Shown here one piece after another: positions 34,376-45,918 of a DNA stretch of 64,000 bases. The notes under the pieces are model-generated. The model searched no databases. It worked only from the letters and a program-made list of their open reading frames with translations, and had not been told where the DNA came from. Every line of letters begins with the position of its first letter. Positions within the stretch are counted from its first letter, which is position 1. The position numbers were made by a program, and so were the translations under genes. Source of the DNA: Delphinapterus leucas (Eukaryota; Chordata; Mammalia; Artiodactyla; Monodontidae); assembly GCF_002288925.2 (NCBI RefSeq), contig NW_022098068.1, forward strand, positions 1,170,269-1,234,268. The letters run 5' to 3'.

Positions 34376-35742
34376 CCTGAGAATAAATGTACTGAAGGAG
34401 GCCAAAGATCTTTTCTCAGAAAACTGTAAGACACTGATGAAAGAAATAAAAATGACACCAACGTATGGAGAGATATACTGTGTTCTTGGATTGGAAGTAT
34501 CTATACTGTGAAAATGACTATACTACCCAAAGCAAGATACAGATTCACTGCAATCCCTATAAAATCACTAAGGGCAATTTGCACAGAATTTGAACAAAAA
34601 ATTTTACAATTTGTGTAGAAACACAAAAGACCCTGAATAGCAAAAGCAATCTTAAGAAAGTGGAAAGGAGGTATGTGAATCATGATCCCTGAATTCAGAT
34701 TATACTACAAAGGTACAGTATTAAAAAACAGTGTGATACTGGCACAAAAATGCAGATCAATCGAACTAGAGAGTGCAGAGATAAACCCATGCACCTATGT
34801 CCACCTAATCTATGACATAGTAGGCAAGAGTATACAAAGGAGAAAAGACTCTCTTTTCAGTAAGTGGTGCTGGGAAAACTGGACAACTACATGTAAAAGA
34901 ATGAAATAAGAACACTTTCTAACTCCATACATGAAAATAAACTCAAAATGGATTAAATACCAAAAACTAAGACGAGACTCTATAAAACTCTGACAGGAAA
35001 ACTTAGGAAGAAAACTCCTCGACATAAATCACAGCAAGATCTTTTTTCACCCACCTCTTAGAGTAATGAAAATAAAAACGAAGATAAATAAAAGGGACCT
35101 AATTAAACTTTAAGCTTTTTCACATCAAAGAAACCATAAACAAAATGAAAAGACAACCCACAGAATGGGAGAAAATATATGCAAATGAAGCAATCAACAA
35201 AGGATTAATCTCCAAAATATACAAACAGCACATGCAGCTCAATATGAAAAAATGAACAACCCAATCCAAAAATGGGCAGAAGACCTAAATAGACATTTCT
35301 CCAAAGAAGATATACAGATTGCCAACAAAAACATGAAAAGATGCTCAACATCACTAATTTTTAGAGAAACGCAAATCAAAACTACAGTGAGGTATCACCT
35401 CACACCAGTCAGAATGGCCATCATCAAAAATTCTACAAACAATAAATTCTGGTGAGGGTGTGGAGAAAAGGGAACCCTCCTACACTGTTGGTGGGAATGT
35501 AATTTGGTACAGCCACTATAGAGAACAGTATGGAGGTTCCTTAAAAACTAATGATAGAGCTACTATATGACCCAGTAATCCCACTCCTAGGCATATATCA
35601 GGAGAAAACCATAATTCAAAAGGATGCATGCACCCCAATATTCATTTCATTACTATTTACAATAGCCAGGATATGGAAGCAACCCAAATGTCCATCAACA
35701 GAGGAATGGATAAAGAAGATGTGGTACATATATACAATGTAA
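34376..35742 (+). pseudogene. L1-E ORF2, C-terminal part, broken
   Basis: Several short frames in order: MIPEFRLYYKGTVLKNSV (34682-34909), [20 protein letters not shown] (35252-35455) and LYDPVIPLLGIYQEKTIIQK (35551-35742). The Cys-rich motif region is disrupted (AATAAATTCTGGTGAGGGTG gives a TGA where the Arg codon of WRGCG should stand). The frame ends at TAA after 'IYTM'. This is the continuation of the RT part at 25165-27043. Confidence 0.85.
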
Positions 35743-36119
35743 TATTACTCAGCCATAGAAAGGAACAAAACTGTGTCATTTGCCAAGATGTGAATAAACC
35801 TAGAAACTGTTATTCATAGTGAAGTAAGTCAGAAAGAGAAAAACAAATGTTGTATAATATTGCTTATATGTGGATTCTAGAAAAATGGTGGAGGTGAACT
35901 TACTTGCAAAGCAGAAATAGAGTCACAGATGTAGAGAATAAACTTATGGTTACCAAGGGGAAAAGGGGGGATGGGATGAACTGGGAGATTGGGACTAACA
36001 TATATACACTACTATGTATAAAATAGGTAACTAATGAGAACCTACTGTATAGCACAGGGAACTCTACTCAATGCTCTGTGGTGACCTAAATCAGAAGGAA
36101 ATCTAAAAAAAAATGGATA

Positions 36120-36475
36120 AGACTTCCCTGGTGGTGCTGTAGTTAAGAATCCACCTGCCAATGCAGGGGCCACGGGTTTGAGCCCTGGTCCGGGAAGATC
36201 CCACATGCCGTGGAGCAGCTAAGCCAATGCGCCACATCTACAGAGCCTGTGCTCTAGAGTTCACGAGCCACAACTACTGAGCCCATGTGCCACAACTACT
36301 GAAGCCCAGGCACCTAGAGCCTGTGCTCAGCAACAAGAGAAGCCACTGCAGTGAGAAGCCTGTTCACCACAACAGAGTAGCCCCTGCTCACCACAACTAG
36401 AGAAAGCTTGCGTGCAGCAACAAAGACGCAATGCAGCCAAAAATTAAATAAATTTATTTAAAAAATAAAAAAGAG
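36120..36475 (+). mobile_element. CHR-2 SINE, long form
   Basis: A long SINE of about 355 bp: GACTTCCCTGGTGGTGC head, a polymerase III B-box-like GGTTTGAGCCC (36175-36185), then three diverged tandem CCACAACTACTGAGCCC-type units. These are followed by AGAGAAGCCACTGCAGTGAG, CCACAACTAGAGAAAGC and an AAATTAAATAAATTTATTT tail. Flanked by TGGATA (36114-36119 and 36476-36481). This older CHR-2 form is shared with ruminants and hippos and predates the short CHR SINEs. Its 3' module reappears fused to L1-G at 47933-48030. Confidence 0.92.
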
Positions 36476-36576
36476 TGGATATATGTTTACATATGACAGA
36501 TTCACTTTGCTGTACAGCAAGAAACTAACACAACGTTGTAAAGCACCTATACGCCAATAAAAATTAATTTTAAAAA

Positions 36577-37047
36577 TGTTGGAATTTACCCATTACCAAA
36601 GCTTTGGGGAAATTATTGTTTGACTAGCTGAAAATCAATCTAACCTGCCCTGTATCTACCTTACAGCTCTTCATTAATCAACAAGGGCACTATAATAGAT
36701 TTTTTTGTCTAAGATACTGAGACATACATGCACCGCCTTTACCGTCCAGCCCAACCATGTTGTAAAACAAAGCAATGAAGTCTTACTTACACCTCACAGC
36801 TCATATTTTCTTTGACACCTCTCTTTCACTAACTCTGGACCTTTCCTCCTGGCCTGAGGCTCATCTAACATCAGACACTGGCCACAACTAGAAGCTTGCT
36901 TCCTTCTTTTTACTCTAACTGTACCATGTAGTCTTGTCTTCCTAAATGCATTATACATGTACTGAAAAGTTGCGATTATTTGAATCATATTTTAAGTGTA
37001 CAATGAACTGTTCATTCCATCAATAAAGGTATTGATCATTAAAAAAA
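36577..37047 (+). other. Probable 3'-transduced flank of L1-E with its own poly(A) signal
   Basis: About 465 bp that is neither L1 nor SINE nor any repeat I recognise, with a mixed base composition and no open frame over about 64 codons. It lies directly after the L1-E 3' end and finishes with AATAAA (37022-37027), 13 bases, then seven A residues (37041-37047). The old L1M-0 spacer resumes right after. L1-E plus this tract is bracketed by a weak duplication (AAAGAAAAAACAAGA at 22490-22504; AAAGAAGATAGCAAGA at 37045-37060). The arrangement fits an L1 transcript that read past a weak poly(A) signal and carried 3' genomic flank along. A separate processed retrosequence that entered later is the main alternative. 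Confidence 0.6.
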
Positions 37048-37976
37048 GAAGATAGCAAGATAGGAAAGAAGGAATAAAGGATCTACAAAGAGTCAGAAAG
37101 CAATAAATAACATGGCAATAGTAAGTCATTACCTGTCAATAATTAGTTTAAATTAAATGGATTAATAGATCAAATTTAAAGACATGGGATGGCTGAATTG
37201 CTTTTTAAAAAACCCAATAGCCAATGACATATTGCCTACCAAGAGACATTTTTGTTTTAAAGACACGTATAGACTGAGATTGAAGGAAGAGGAAAAGATA
37301 TTACATGCAAATAGCAACCAAAAGAAAGCAGGGATAGCTATATTTATATCATATAAAATAGTCTTTAAGCTAAAAATGGTCAAAAGGGAAGGTCATTATA
37401 TAATGATAAAGAGGTCAATTATCAATAAGAAAATATGTTGGAAATATCTATGCATCTAACATCACAGCACATAAATATATAAAGCAAATATTAAAAGAAC
37501 TATAAAGAGAAATAAGAAGAAATAAAATACTTTAATACCCACTCTCAGCAATGAATAGATAATCTAGACAGTGAATCAATAAGAAAACAATGGATTTCAA
37601 CATTATAGAGCAAATGAACCCAACAGACATACAGAATAGTCCACCCCAAAAACACCAGAATACACATTCTTCTCAAGTGCACGTAGAACATTGTCTAGGA
37701 TGGATCATATGTTAGGCCACAAAACAATACTGAGCAAATTTAACAAGATTGGAATCATACCAAGAATCTTTTCTGGCTACAATAGTATTAAACTAGAAAG
37801 CAGTAATTGGAAAAAAGCAGGAAAATTTACAAATATGAGGAAATTAAACACATCCAAACTAACCAATGAATCAAATAAATCAAAATGGAAATTTAAAAAT
37901 ATCTTGAATGAAATGAAAATGGAAGCAAAACATGCCACAACTTATGGCATACAGCAAAAGCAGTTCTAAAAGGAAG
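37048..37976 (+). mobile_element. L1M-0, piece 2: spacer end and ORF2 endonuclease
   Basis: Continues the spacer broken at 22500 (GCAAGATAGGAAAGAAGG). It then reads the start of ORF2 and the endonuclease: FKDTYRLRLKEEEKILHANS, the block that includes KREGHYIMIKRSI, and FSRMDHMLGHKTILSKFNKI-like sequence (37691-37969). It stops at GCAGTTCTAAAAGGAAGT, where the reverse-strand L1M-R is inserted. The endonuclease frame has several stops. Confidence 0.85.
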
Positions 37977-38495
37977 TGGGTATTATTTTTATTTACTCTT
38001 TTGTTATTGATATACATTTGACACATAACATTATATTAGTTCCAGGTATACAACATAATGATTCAATATTTGTATATATTGCAAATTGTTCACCACAATA
38101 AGTATAGTTAACATCCATCACCATGCATAGTTACAATTTTTTTCTTGTGATGAGAATTTTTAAGATTCACAATTTTAGCAAACTTCACATATACAATTCA
38201 GTATTATTAACTATAATCCTCATGCAGCACATTACATAACCATGACTTATTTATTTTATAAGTGAAAGTTTGTACCTTTTCACCACCTTTACCCATTTCC
38301 CCCACCTCCGATCCCCCATCTTTGGCAACCCCACCAATTTGTTCTCTGGACCTGTGAGATTTTTTTTTTAAAGATTTCACATGTAAGTGAGATCATATGG
38401 TATTTCTCTCTTTCTCTGACGTATTTCACTTAGCATTATCATAATGCCCTCAAGGATCTTCATAAATGGCAAGATTCCCTTCATTTTAAAGGCTG

Positions 38496-38517
38496 ATATA
38501 TATATATATATATATAT
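38496..38517. repeat. (AT)11 microsatellite
   Basis: An uninterrupted ATATAT run in the antisense L1M-R, at the place where an intact copy has TATATATACCACATTTT-type sequence. It grew by slippage from the short native run. Confidence 0.85.
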
Positions 38518-38763
38518 CCCATTTTCAGTATCCTTTCATCCATCAATGGACACTGAGATTGCTTCCATGTCTTTGCCATTGTAAATAATGCTTCAGTGAA
38601 CATGGGTCTGTATATATCTTTACAATCATATAATAGTACTATTTCTAATTTTTCTGAGAAATCTCCATACTATTTTTCATAGTTGATACACTAATTAAGT
38701 TTCCATCAAGAGGGTATAAGGATTCCATATTCTCCACAGTCTCACCAATAGTTACTTCTTGTC

Positions 38764-38838
38764 TTTTTTTTAATAGATCTTTATTTGAGTATAATTGCTT
38801 CACAATACTGTGTTAGTTTCTATTGTACAATAAAGTGA
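38764..38838 (-). mobile_element. Very short 3' L1 end, antisense
   Basis: T(8) followed by ATCTTTATTTGAGTATAATT and GTGTTAGTTTCTATTGTA is the antisense of the last roughly 65 bp of a younger L1 3' UTR, including the AATAAA complement. It interrupts the L1M-R ORF2 block CTTGTCTTTTT / AATAGCTATTCC. It is one of the shortest L1 insertions one would recognise. Confidence 0.75.
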
Positions 38839-39924
38839 ATAATAGCTATTCCAACAGTTATGAGGGGATATTTCATTGTGGTTTTGATTTACATTTCCCT
38901 GATGATTAGTGATGTTGTTTACCTTTTCATGTACCTGTTGGCCATCTGTATGTCTTCTTTGAATAACTATCTATTCAGATCCTATGCCCAATTTTTAATC
39001 AGTTTGTTTGCTATAGAACTGAGTTATTTTTATATTTTGGATAATAACCCCTTATCAGATATATGATTTGTAAATAATTTCTCCCATTCAGTAGGTTTTC
39101 TTTTTATTTTATTGATGCTTTCTTTAGTGGGGTATTAATGTTCCTTACTCTTACTGTCTTGCTGTCTACTTCTCGCTTTATGTATTTTAATATCTGCTTT
39201 ATATATTTAGGAGCTCCTATGTTGAGTGGGTAAATATTTGGAAATGTTATATCCTCTTGTTGAACTGATCTCTTAATCACCATGTAATGACCTTCTTTGT
39301 CGCTCATTGAAGTCTTTATCTTAAAGTCTATTTCCTCTAAGTATAACTATTCCAGCTTTCTTTAGTTTTCATTTGCATGGAATATCTTTTTCCATCCCTT
39401 CACATTCAGCATGTTTATGTCCTTATAAGTGAAGTGAGTCTCTTGTAAGCACTATACAGGTGGGTTTAAGTTTTTAAGTCCATTAAGCCACTCTTTGTCT
39501 TTTGATTGGAGAATTTAGTCCATTTATATTTAAAGTAATTAGTGATAGTTATATACTTATTTTAATTTTATTAATTGTTTTCTGGCTGTTTGTAGTTCCT
39601 CTGTTCACTTCTTTTTCTCTTGTTCTCTTCCTTGTGATTTGTTGATTTTCTGTAGTAGCAATGCTTAGATTCCTTTCTCTTTGTTATAGATACTATAGGT
39701 TTTTGATTTGTGATTACAATGAGGTTTACATAAAACAACTTATGTTTATATAACAGTTTTTTTCCACACTTGATATCAATTTGAGCTTAAATTCATTTTA
39801 AAAACCTACATTTTTACTTCCCCCAATGTCATGTTTTTGATATCACAATTTACATATTTTTATCTTGTGTATTGCTCAAAAATTATTGTACATACAGTTA
39901 TTTTTACTATTTTTTTCTTTTAAT

Positions 39925-39936
39925 CTTTATACTATA

Positions 39937-39970
<34 letters not shown>

Positions 39971-40175
39971 TTTGCAGTACGTGGGCCTCTCACTGCCGTG
40001 GCCTCTCCTGCTGTGGAACACAGGCTCCAGACGCGCAGGCCCAGTGGTAATTGAAAACGGGCCCAGCCACTCCACAGCACGTGGAATCCCCTTAGACTGG
40101 GGCACAAACCCACACCCTCTGCACTGTCAGGCGGACCCTCAACCACCGTGCCACCAGGGAAGCCCTTTATACTAT
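39925..40175 (-). mobile_element. CHR SINE, antisense, with (TA)n tail and 11-bp TSD
   Basis: The SINE body plus poly(T) lies at 39953-40164, and the TSD CTTTATACTAT is perfect at 39925-39935 and 40165-40175. Between the left TSD and poly(T) an AT dinucleotide run (39936-39952) has grown at the tail end. The body has a small change near 40048 (GTAATTGAAAAC where CCATGGCTCAC stands in other copies). It is inserted in the inter-ORF spacer of L1M-R. Confidence 0.93.
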
Positions 40176-40586
40176 TTTTGTAAGTGATTAACCAACCACC
40201 TTTACATTAGATTATTCTGAATTTCACTATGTATTTACATTTACAAGTAAGATTTATACTTTCATATGTTTTCCTGCTACTAATTAATGGCCTTTCTTTT
40301 CAGCTTAAAGAAGTCCCTTTAAAATTTACTTTAAGACCAGCTCATAAGTAATAAAAAACTCAATTACCTTTTGCTTATCTGTAAAACTTTTCATCTCTCC
40401 TTCAATTTTAAATGTCAACTTTGCCAAGTCGAGTATTCCTTGTTGGTACTTTGTTATTTTTCTTTCAGCACTTTGAATATATTGTGACACTCTCTTCTGG
40501 ACTGTAAAGTTTCTGTTGAAAATTCTGCTGATAGTCTTACAGGAGTTCACTGGTACATAACAAGTTGTTTTGTGCTTGCTGCTTTT
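40176..40586 (-). mobile_element. L1M-R, part 2: C-terminal half of ORF1
   Basis: The antisense of the inter-ORF start and the ORF1 C-terminal domain: TTTTGCTTATCTGTAAAACT and TTCAGCACTTTGAATATATT, then TCTTCTGGACTGTAAAGTTT. A minus-strand frame (40326-40550) encodes part of it. It ends at CTTGCTGCTTTT, the TSD of L1-G (40575-40586). The N-terminal half of ORF1 continues after L1-G at 48047. Confidence 0.82.
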
Positions 40587-40960
40587 TTTTTTAACATCTT
40601 TATTGGAGTATAATTGCTTTACAATGGTGTATTAGTTTCTGCTTTATAACAAAGTTAATCAGTTATACATATACATATGTTCCCATATATCTTCCCTCTT
40701 GTGTCGCCCTCTCTCCCAGCCTCCCTATCCCACCCCTCTAGGTGGTCAAAAACCACTGAGATGATCTTGCTGTGCTATGCAGCTACTTCCTAGCTATCTA
40801 TTTTATGTTTGACAGTGTATGTATGTCCATGCTACTCTGTCACTTTGTCACAGTTTACCCTTCCCCCTTCCTATATCCTCAAGTCCATTCTCTAGTAGGT
40901 CTGTGGCTTTATTACCATCTTACCCCTAGGTTCTGCATGAACTTTTTTTCCCTAGATTCC

Positions 40961-43900
40961 TTATATATGTGTTAGCATACGGTATTTGTCTTTCTCTTTC
41001 TGACTTACTTCACTCTGTATGACAGACTCTAGGCCCATCGACCTCACTACAAATAACTCAATATCATTTCTTTTTATGGCTCAGTAATATTCCATTTTAT
41101 ATATGTGCCACATCTTCTTTATCCATTCATCTGTTGATGGATCCTTAGGTTGCTTCCATGTCCTGACTACTGTAAATAGAGCTGCAATGAATATTTTGGT
41201 ACATGACCCTTTTTGAATGATGGTTTTCTCAGGGTATATGCTCAGTAGTGGTATTGCTGGGTCATATGGTAATTCTATTTTGAGTTTTTTAAGGAACATA
41301 CATACTGTTCTCCATAATGGCTGTGCCAATTTACATTCCCACCAGCAGTGCAAGAGGGTTCCCTTCTCTCCACACCCTCTCCAGCAATTATTGCTTCTAG
41401 ATTTTTTGATGATGGCCATTCTGACTGGTGTGAGATGATATCTCATGGTAGTTTTGATTTGCATTTCTCTAATGATTAATGATGTTGAGCATCATTTAAT
41501 CTGTTTGTTGGCAAAGTGTAAGATCTTCTTGGGAGAAATGTCTATTTAGGTCTTCTGCCCATTTTTGGATTGAGTTGTTTGTTTTTTTGTTATTGAGCTG
41601 CATGAGCTGTTTTTAAATTTTGGAGATTAATCTTTTGTCAGTTGCTTCATTTGCAAATATTTTCTCCTACCCTGAGGGTTGTCTTTTGGTCTTGCTTATG
41701 GTTCCCTTTGCTGTTCAAAACCTTTGAAGTTTCATTAGATCCCATTCGTTTACTTATTTATTTATTTATTTGCAGTATGCAGGCCTCTCACTGTTGTGGC
41801 CTCTCCCATTGCGGAGCACAGGCTCCGGACGTGCAGGCCCAGCGGCCATGGCTCACGGGCTCATCCGCTCCACGGCATGTGGGATCCTCCCAGACCAGGG
41901 CATGAACCCATGTCCCCTGCATCGGCAGGCGGACTCTCAACCACTGCGCCACCAGGGAAGCCCCCATTTGTTTATTTTTGATTTTATTTCCATTTCTCTA
42001 GGAGGTGGGTCAAAAAGGATCTTGCTGTGATTTATGTCATAGAGTGTTCTGCCTATGTTTTCCTCTAAGAGTTTGATAGTTTCTGACCTTACATTTAGGC
42101 CTTTAATCCATTTTGAGCTTATTTTTGTGTATGGTGTTAGGGAGTGTTCTAATTTCACACTTTTACATGTACCTGACTGATTTTCCAAGCACCATTTACT
42201 CAAGAGGCTCTCTTTTCTCTGCTGTATATTCTTGCATCCTTTATCAAAGTTAAGGTACCCATATGCACGTGGGTTTATCCCTGGGATTTCTTTCCTGTTC
42301 CATTGATCTATATTTCTGTTTTTGTGCCACTACCATACTGTCTTGATTACTGTAGCTTTGTAGTATAGTCTGAAGTCAGGGAGCCTGATTCCTCTAGCTC
42401 CATTTTTCGTTCTCAAGATTGCTTTGGCTATTTGGGGTCTTTTGTGTTTCCATAAAAATTGTGAAGTATTTTTTTCTAGTTCTGTGAAAAATGCCACTGG
42501 TAGTTTGAAAGGGATTGGAGTGCTTTGGGTAGTAGAGTCATTTTCACAACGTTGATTCTTCCAATACAAGGACATGGTATATCTCTCCATCTGTCTGTAT
42601 CATCTTTAATTACTGTCATCAGTGTCTTATAATTTTCTGCATACAGTTATTTTTTCTCCTTAGGTAGATTTATTCCTATATATTTTATTCTTTTTGTTGC
42701 AGTGGTAAGTGGGCGTGTTGTCTTGATTTCACTTTCAGATTTTTCATCATTAGTGTATAGGAATGCCAGAGATTTCTGTGCATTAATTTTGTTTCCTGCT
42801 ACTTTACCAAATTCATTGATTAGCTCTAGTAGTTTTATGGTAACATCTATAGGATTCTCTAGGTAGAGTATCATATCATCTGCAAACACTGATAGCTTTA
42901 CTTCTTCTTTTCTGATTTGGATTAATTTTATTTCTTTTTCTTCTCTGATTGCTGTGGCTAAGCGTCCAAAACTATGTTGAATAAGAGCGGTGAGAGTGGT
43001 AACCTTGTCTTGTTCCTGATCTTAGTGGAAATGCTTTCAGTTTTCCACCATTGAGGACGATGTTGGCTGTGGGTTTGTCATATATGGCCTTTATTATGTT
43101 GAGGACATTTCCATCTATGCCTACTTTCTGCAGGTTTTTTGTCATAAATGGGTGCTGAATTTTGTTGAAAGATTTCTCTGCATCTATTGAGATGATCGTA
43201 TGGTTTTTCTCCTTCAATTTGTTAATAGGCTGTATCACATTGATTGATTTGCATATATTGAAGAATCCTTGCATTCCTGGGATAAACTCCACTTGATCAG
43301 GGGTATGATCCTTTTAATGTGCTGTTGGATTCTGTTTGCTAGTATTTTGTGGAGGATTTTGCATCTATGTTCATCAGTGATATTGGCCAGTAGTATTCTT
43401 TCTTTGTGACATCTTTGTCTCGTTTTGGTATCAGGGTGATGGTGGCCTGGTAGAATGAGTTTGGGAGTGTTCCTCCCTCTGTTATATTTTGGAAGAGTTT
43501 GAGAAGGATAGGTGTTACTTCTTCTCTAAATGTTTGACAGAATTCGCCTGTGAAACCATCAGGTCCAGGGCTTTTGTTTGTTGGAAGATTTTTAATCACA
43601 GTTTCAATTTCAGTGCTTGTGATTTGTCTGTTCGTATTTTCTCTTTCTTCCAGGTTCAGTTACAGCAAGTTGTGCATTTCTAAGAATTTGTCCATTTCTT
43701 CCAGGTTGTCCATTTTATTGTCATAGAGTTGCTTGTAGCAATCTCTCATGATCTTTTGTATTTCTGCAGTGTCAGTTGTTACTTCTCCTTTTTCATTTCT
43801 AATTCTATTGATTTGAGTCTTCTCCCTTTTTCTCTTGATGAGGCTGGCTGACGGTTTATCAATTTTGTTTATCTTCTTAAAGAACAAGCTTTTAGTTTTA

Positions 43901-44969
43901 CTGATCTTCGCTCTCATTTCCTTCATTTCTTTTTCATTTATTTCTGATCTGATCTTTATAATTTCTTTCCTTCTGCTAACTTTGGGGTTTTTTGTTCTTC
44001 TTTCTCTAATTGCTTTAGGTGCAAGCTTAGGTTGTTTATTTGAGGTGTTTCATGTTTCTTAAGGTAGCATTGTATTGCTATAAACTTCCCTCTTAAAACT
44101 GCTTTTGCTGCCTCCCATATGTTTTGGGTGGTCCTGTTTTCATTGTCATTTGTTTCTAGGTATTTTTGATTTCCCCTTCAATGTCTTCAGTGACCTCTTG
44201 GTTATTAAGTAGTGTATTGTTTAGCCTCCATGTGTTTGTATTTTTTACAGATCTTTTCCTGTAATTGATATCTAGTCTCATAGCGTTGTGGTTGGAAAAG
44301 ATACTTGATACAATTTCAATTTTCTTAATCTTACCAAGGCTTGATTTGTGACCCAAGATATGATCTATCCTGGAGAATATTCCATGAGCACTTGAGAAAA
44401 TTATGTTTTGTGTTGTTTTTGGATAGAATGTCCTATAAATTAAGTACACGTTGTTTCATGTATCATTTAAAGCTTCTGTTTCCTATTTATTTTCTTTTAG
44501 AATGATCTGTCCATTGTTGAAAGTGGGGTGTTAAAATCCTCTACAATGATTGTGTTACTGTCAATTTCCCCTTTTATGGCTGTTAGTATTTGCCTCATGT
44601 AGTGAGGTGTTCCTATGTTGGTTGCATAAATATTTACAATTGTTATAACTTCTTCTTGGACTGGTCCCTTGATCATTTCGTAGTTTCCTTCTTTTTCTCT
44701 TGTAATAGTCTTTTTTTTTAAAGTCTATTTTGTCTGATATGAGAATTGCTACTCCAGCTTTCTTTTGATTTCCATTTTCATGGAATATCGTTTTCCATAA
44801 CCTCACTTTCAGTGTGTATGTGTCCCTAGGTCTGAAGTGGGTCTCTTGTAGACTGCGTATATATGGCTCTTGCTTTTGTATCCATTCAGCCAATCTGTGC
44901 CTTTTGGTGGGAGCAATTAGTCCATTTATATTTAAGGTAATTATCGATATGTATGTTCATATTCCCATT
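40961..44969 (-). pseudogene. L1-G ORF2, broken by indels and a SINE
   Basis: The ATG is at 44969-44967; the protein-level start has TAA/TGA changes soon after. Readable parts in order are LKVRLWKTIFHENGNQKKAG (endonuclease), IFSNHNAMRLDINYRKRSVK (catalytic SDH changed to SNH), [17 protein letters not shown], palm motif A as [15 protein letters not shown] (second Asp to Asn), and FADD intact in the piece 42647-42889. The C-terminal motif is [17 protein letters not shown] (41081-41464). The SINE at 41753-41962 splits the domain between RT and the Cys-rich motif. Without the SINE and its TSD the reading length is about 3.79 kb, a normal ORF2 size. Confidence 0.92.
41741..41974 (-). mobile_element. 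CHR SINE, antisense to window, in L1-G ORF2
   Basis: The body is 41753-41962 and the TSD is CCCATTCGTTTA (41741-41752) against CCCATTTGTTTA (41963-41974). The A tail appears as a (TTTA)n run rather than plain T, a common tail expansion. It has the same orientation as L1-G, so it is a sense insertion relative to that element. GTGGGATCCTCCC and CTGCATCGGCAGGCGGACTC blocks are well preserved, with several CG dinucleotides left. Confidence 0.94.
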
Positions 44970-45026
44970 TTCTTAACTGTATTGGGTTTGTTATTGTAGG
45001 TCTTTCCCTTCTCTTGTGTTTCTTCC

Positions 45027-45918
45027 CTAGATAATTTACTTAAGCATTTACTGTAAACCTGGTTTGGTGGTACTGAACTCTCTCAGCTTTTGCCTGTCTG
45101 TAAAGGTTTTAATTTCTCCATCAAATCTGAATGAGATCCTTGCTGTTTAGAGTAATCTTGGTTGTAGGTTTTTCTCCTTCATCACTTTAAATATGGCCTA
45201 CCACTCCCTTCTGGCTTGCAGAGTTTCTGCTGAAAGATCAGCTGTTAACTTTATTGGGATTCCCTTGTGTATTATTTGTTGTTTATCCCTGCTGCTTTTA
45301 ATATGTTTTCTTTGCATTTAATTTTTGATAGTTTGATTAATATATGTCTTGGCAGGTTTCTCCTTGGATTTTTCATGTATGGGACTCTCTGTGCTTCCTG
45401 GACTTGATTAACTATTTCCTTTCCCGTATTAGGGAACTTTTCAGCTCTAATCTCTTCAAATATCTTGTCATTCTCTTTCTTATTCTCTTCTTCTTCTGAG
45501 ACCGCTATAATTCGAATGTTGGTGGTTTTAATGTTGTCCCAGTGGTCTCTGAGACTGTCCTCAGTTCTTTTCATTGTTTTTTCTGTATTCTGTTCTGCAG
45601 TAGCTATTTAGTCTATTTTGTCTTCCAGATCACTTATGCGTTCTCCTGCCTCAGTTATTCTGCTCTTGATCCCTTCTAGATTATTTTTAATTTCATTTAT
45701 TGTGTTGTTCACCATTGCTGATTTTCTCATTAGTTCTTCTAGGTCCTTGTTAAATGTTTCTTGCATTTTCTCTATTCAATTTCTAAGATTTTGGATCATC
45801 TTTACTACCATTATTCTGAATTCTTTTTCAGGTAGACTGCCTATTTCCTCTTCATTTGTTAGGTCTGGTGTGTTTTTACCTTGCTCCTTCATCTCTGTGT
45901 GTTTTTCTTTCTTCTCAT
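45027..45918 (-). pseudogene. L1-G ORF1, broken
   Basis: The start ATG is at 45918-45916 (MRRKKNTQR-like N-terminus). A TAA lies in the coiled coil where the 'VEITTAEQN' segment should read (near 45610). The RRM and C-terminal part are open at 45574-45272 (RTEDSLRDHWDNIKTTNIRI; NPRRNLPRHILIKLSKIKCK). The stop TAG (45029-45027) is at the family position. About 297 codons of extent. Confidence 0.9.

Larger units (their letters stand above)
34376..36576 (+). mobile_element. L1-E, right part (ORF2 end and 3' UTR)
   Basis: Picks up the 'KYLGIN' block exactly where 27043 stopped. It runs through the ORF2 C-terminus to a 3' UTR unlike that of L1-B/D/F (TTATATGTGGATTCTAGAAA, then GCACAGGGAACTCTACTCAA). 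A CHR-2 SINE splits the 3' UTR. The L1 proper ends at ACGCCAATAAAAATTAATTT with AATAAA at 36556-36561 and only a short A run, after which non-L1 sequence continues (see 36577-37047). Confidence 0.9.
37977..39952 (-). mobile_element. L1M-R, part 1: 3' UTR, ORF2 end and ORF2 start (internal deletion)
   Basis: A reverse-strand old L1. It begins with the antisense 3' end (TTGATATACATTTGACACAT) and 3' UTR, then the ORF2 C-terminal region with the antisense of the 'LLGIY' and 'RMAI' blocks. Near 39120 it jumps to the antisense of the endonuclease (TATTTAGGAGCTCCTATGTT, CCATCCCTTCACATTCAGCA) and the inter-ORF spacer. Everything from about the 'DFN' strand through RT is missing. It inserted into L1M-0 with a degenerate TSD (AAAGGAAGT 37968-37976, AGAGGAAAT 49464-49472). 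An AT run stands at 38496-38517. Confidence 0.8.

Noticed and set aside
36794..36988. A 64-codon minus-strand frame in the unassigned tract after L1-E.
   Set aside because: Short, without a recognisable motif and antisense to the inferred transcription direction. Chance frame.
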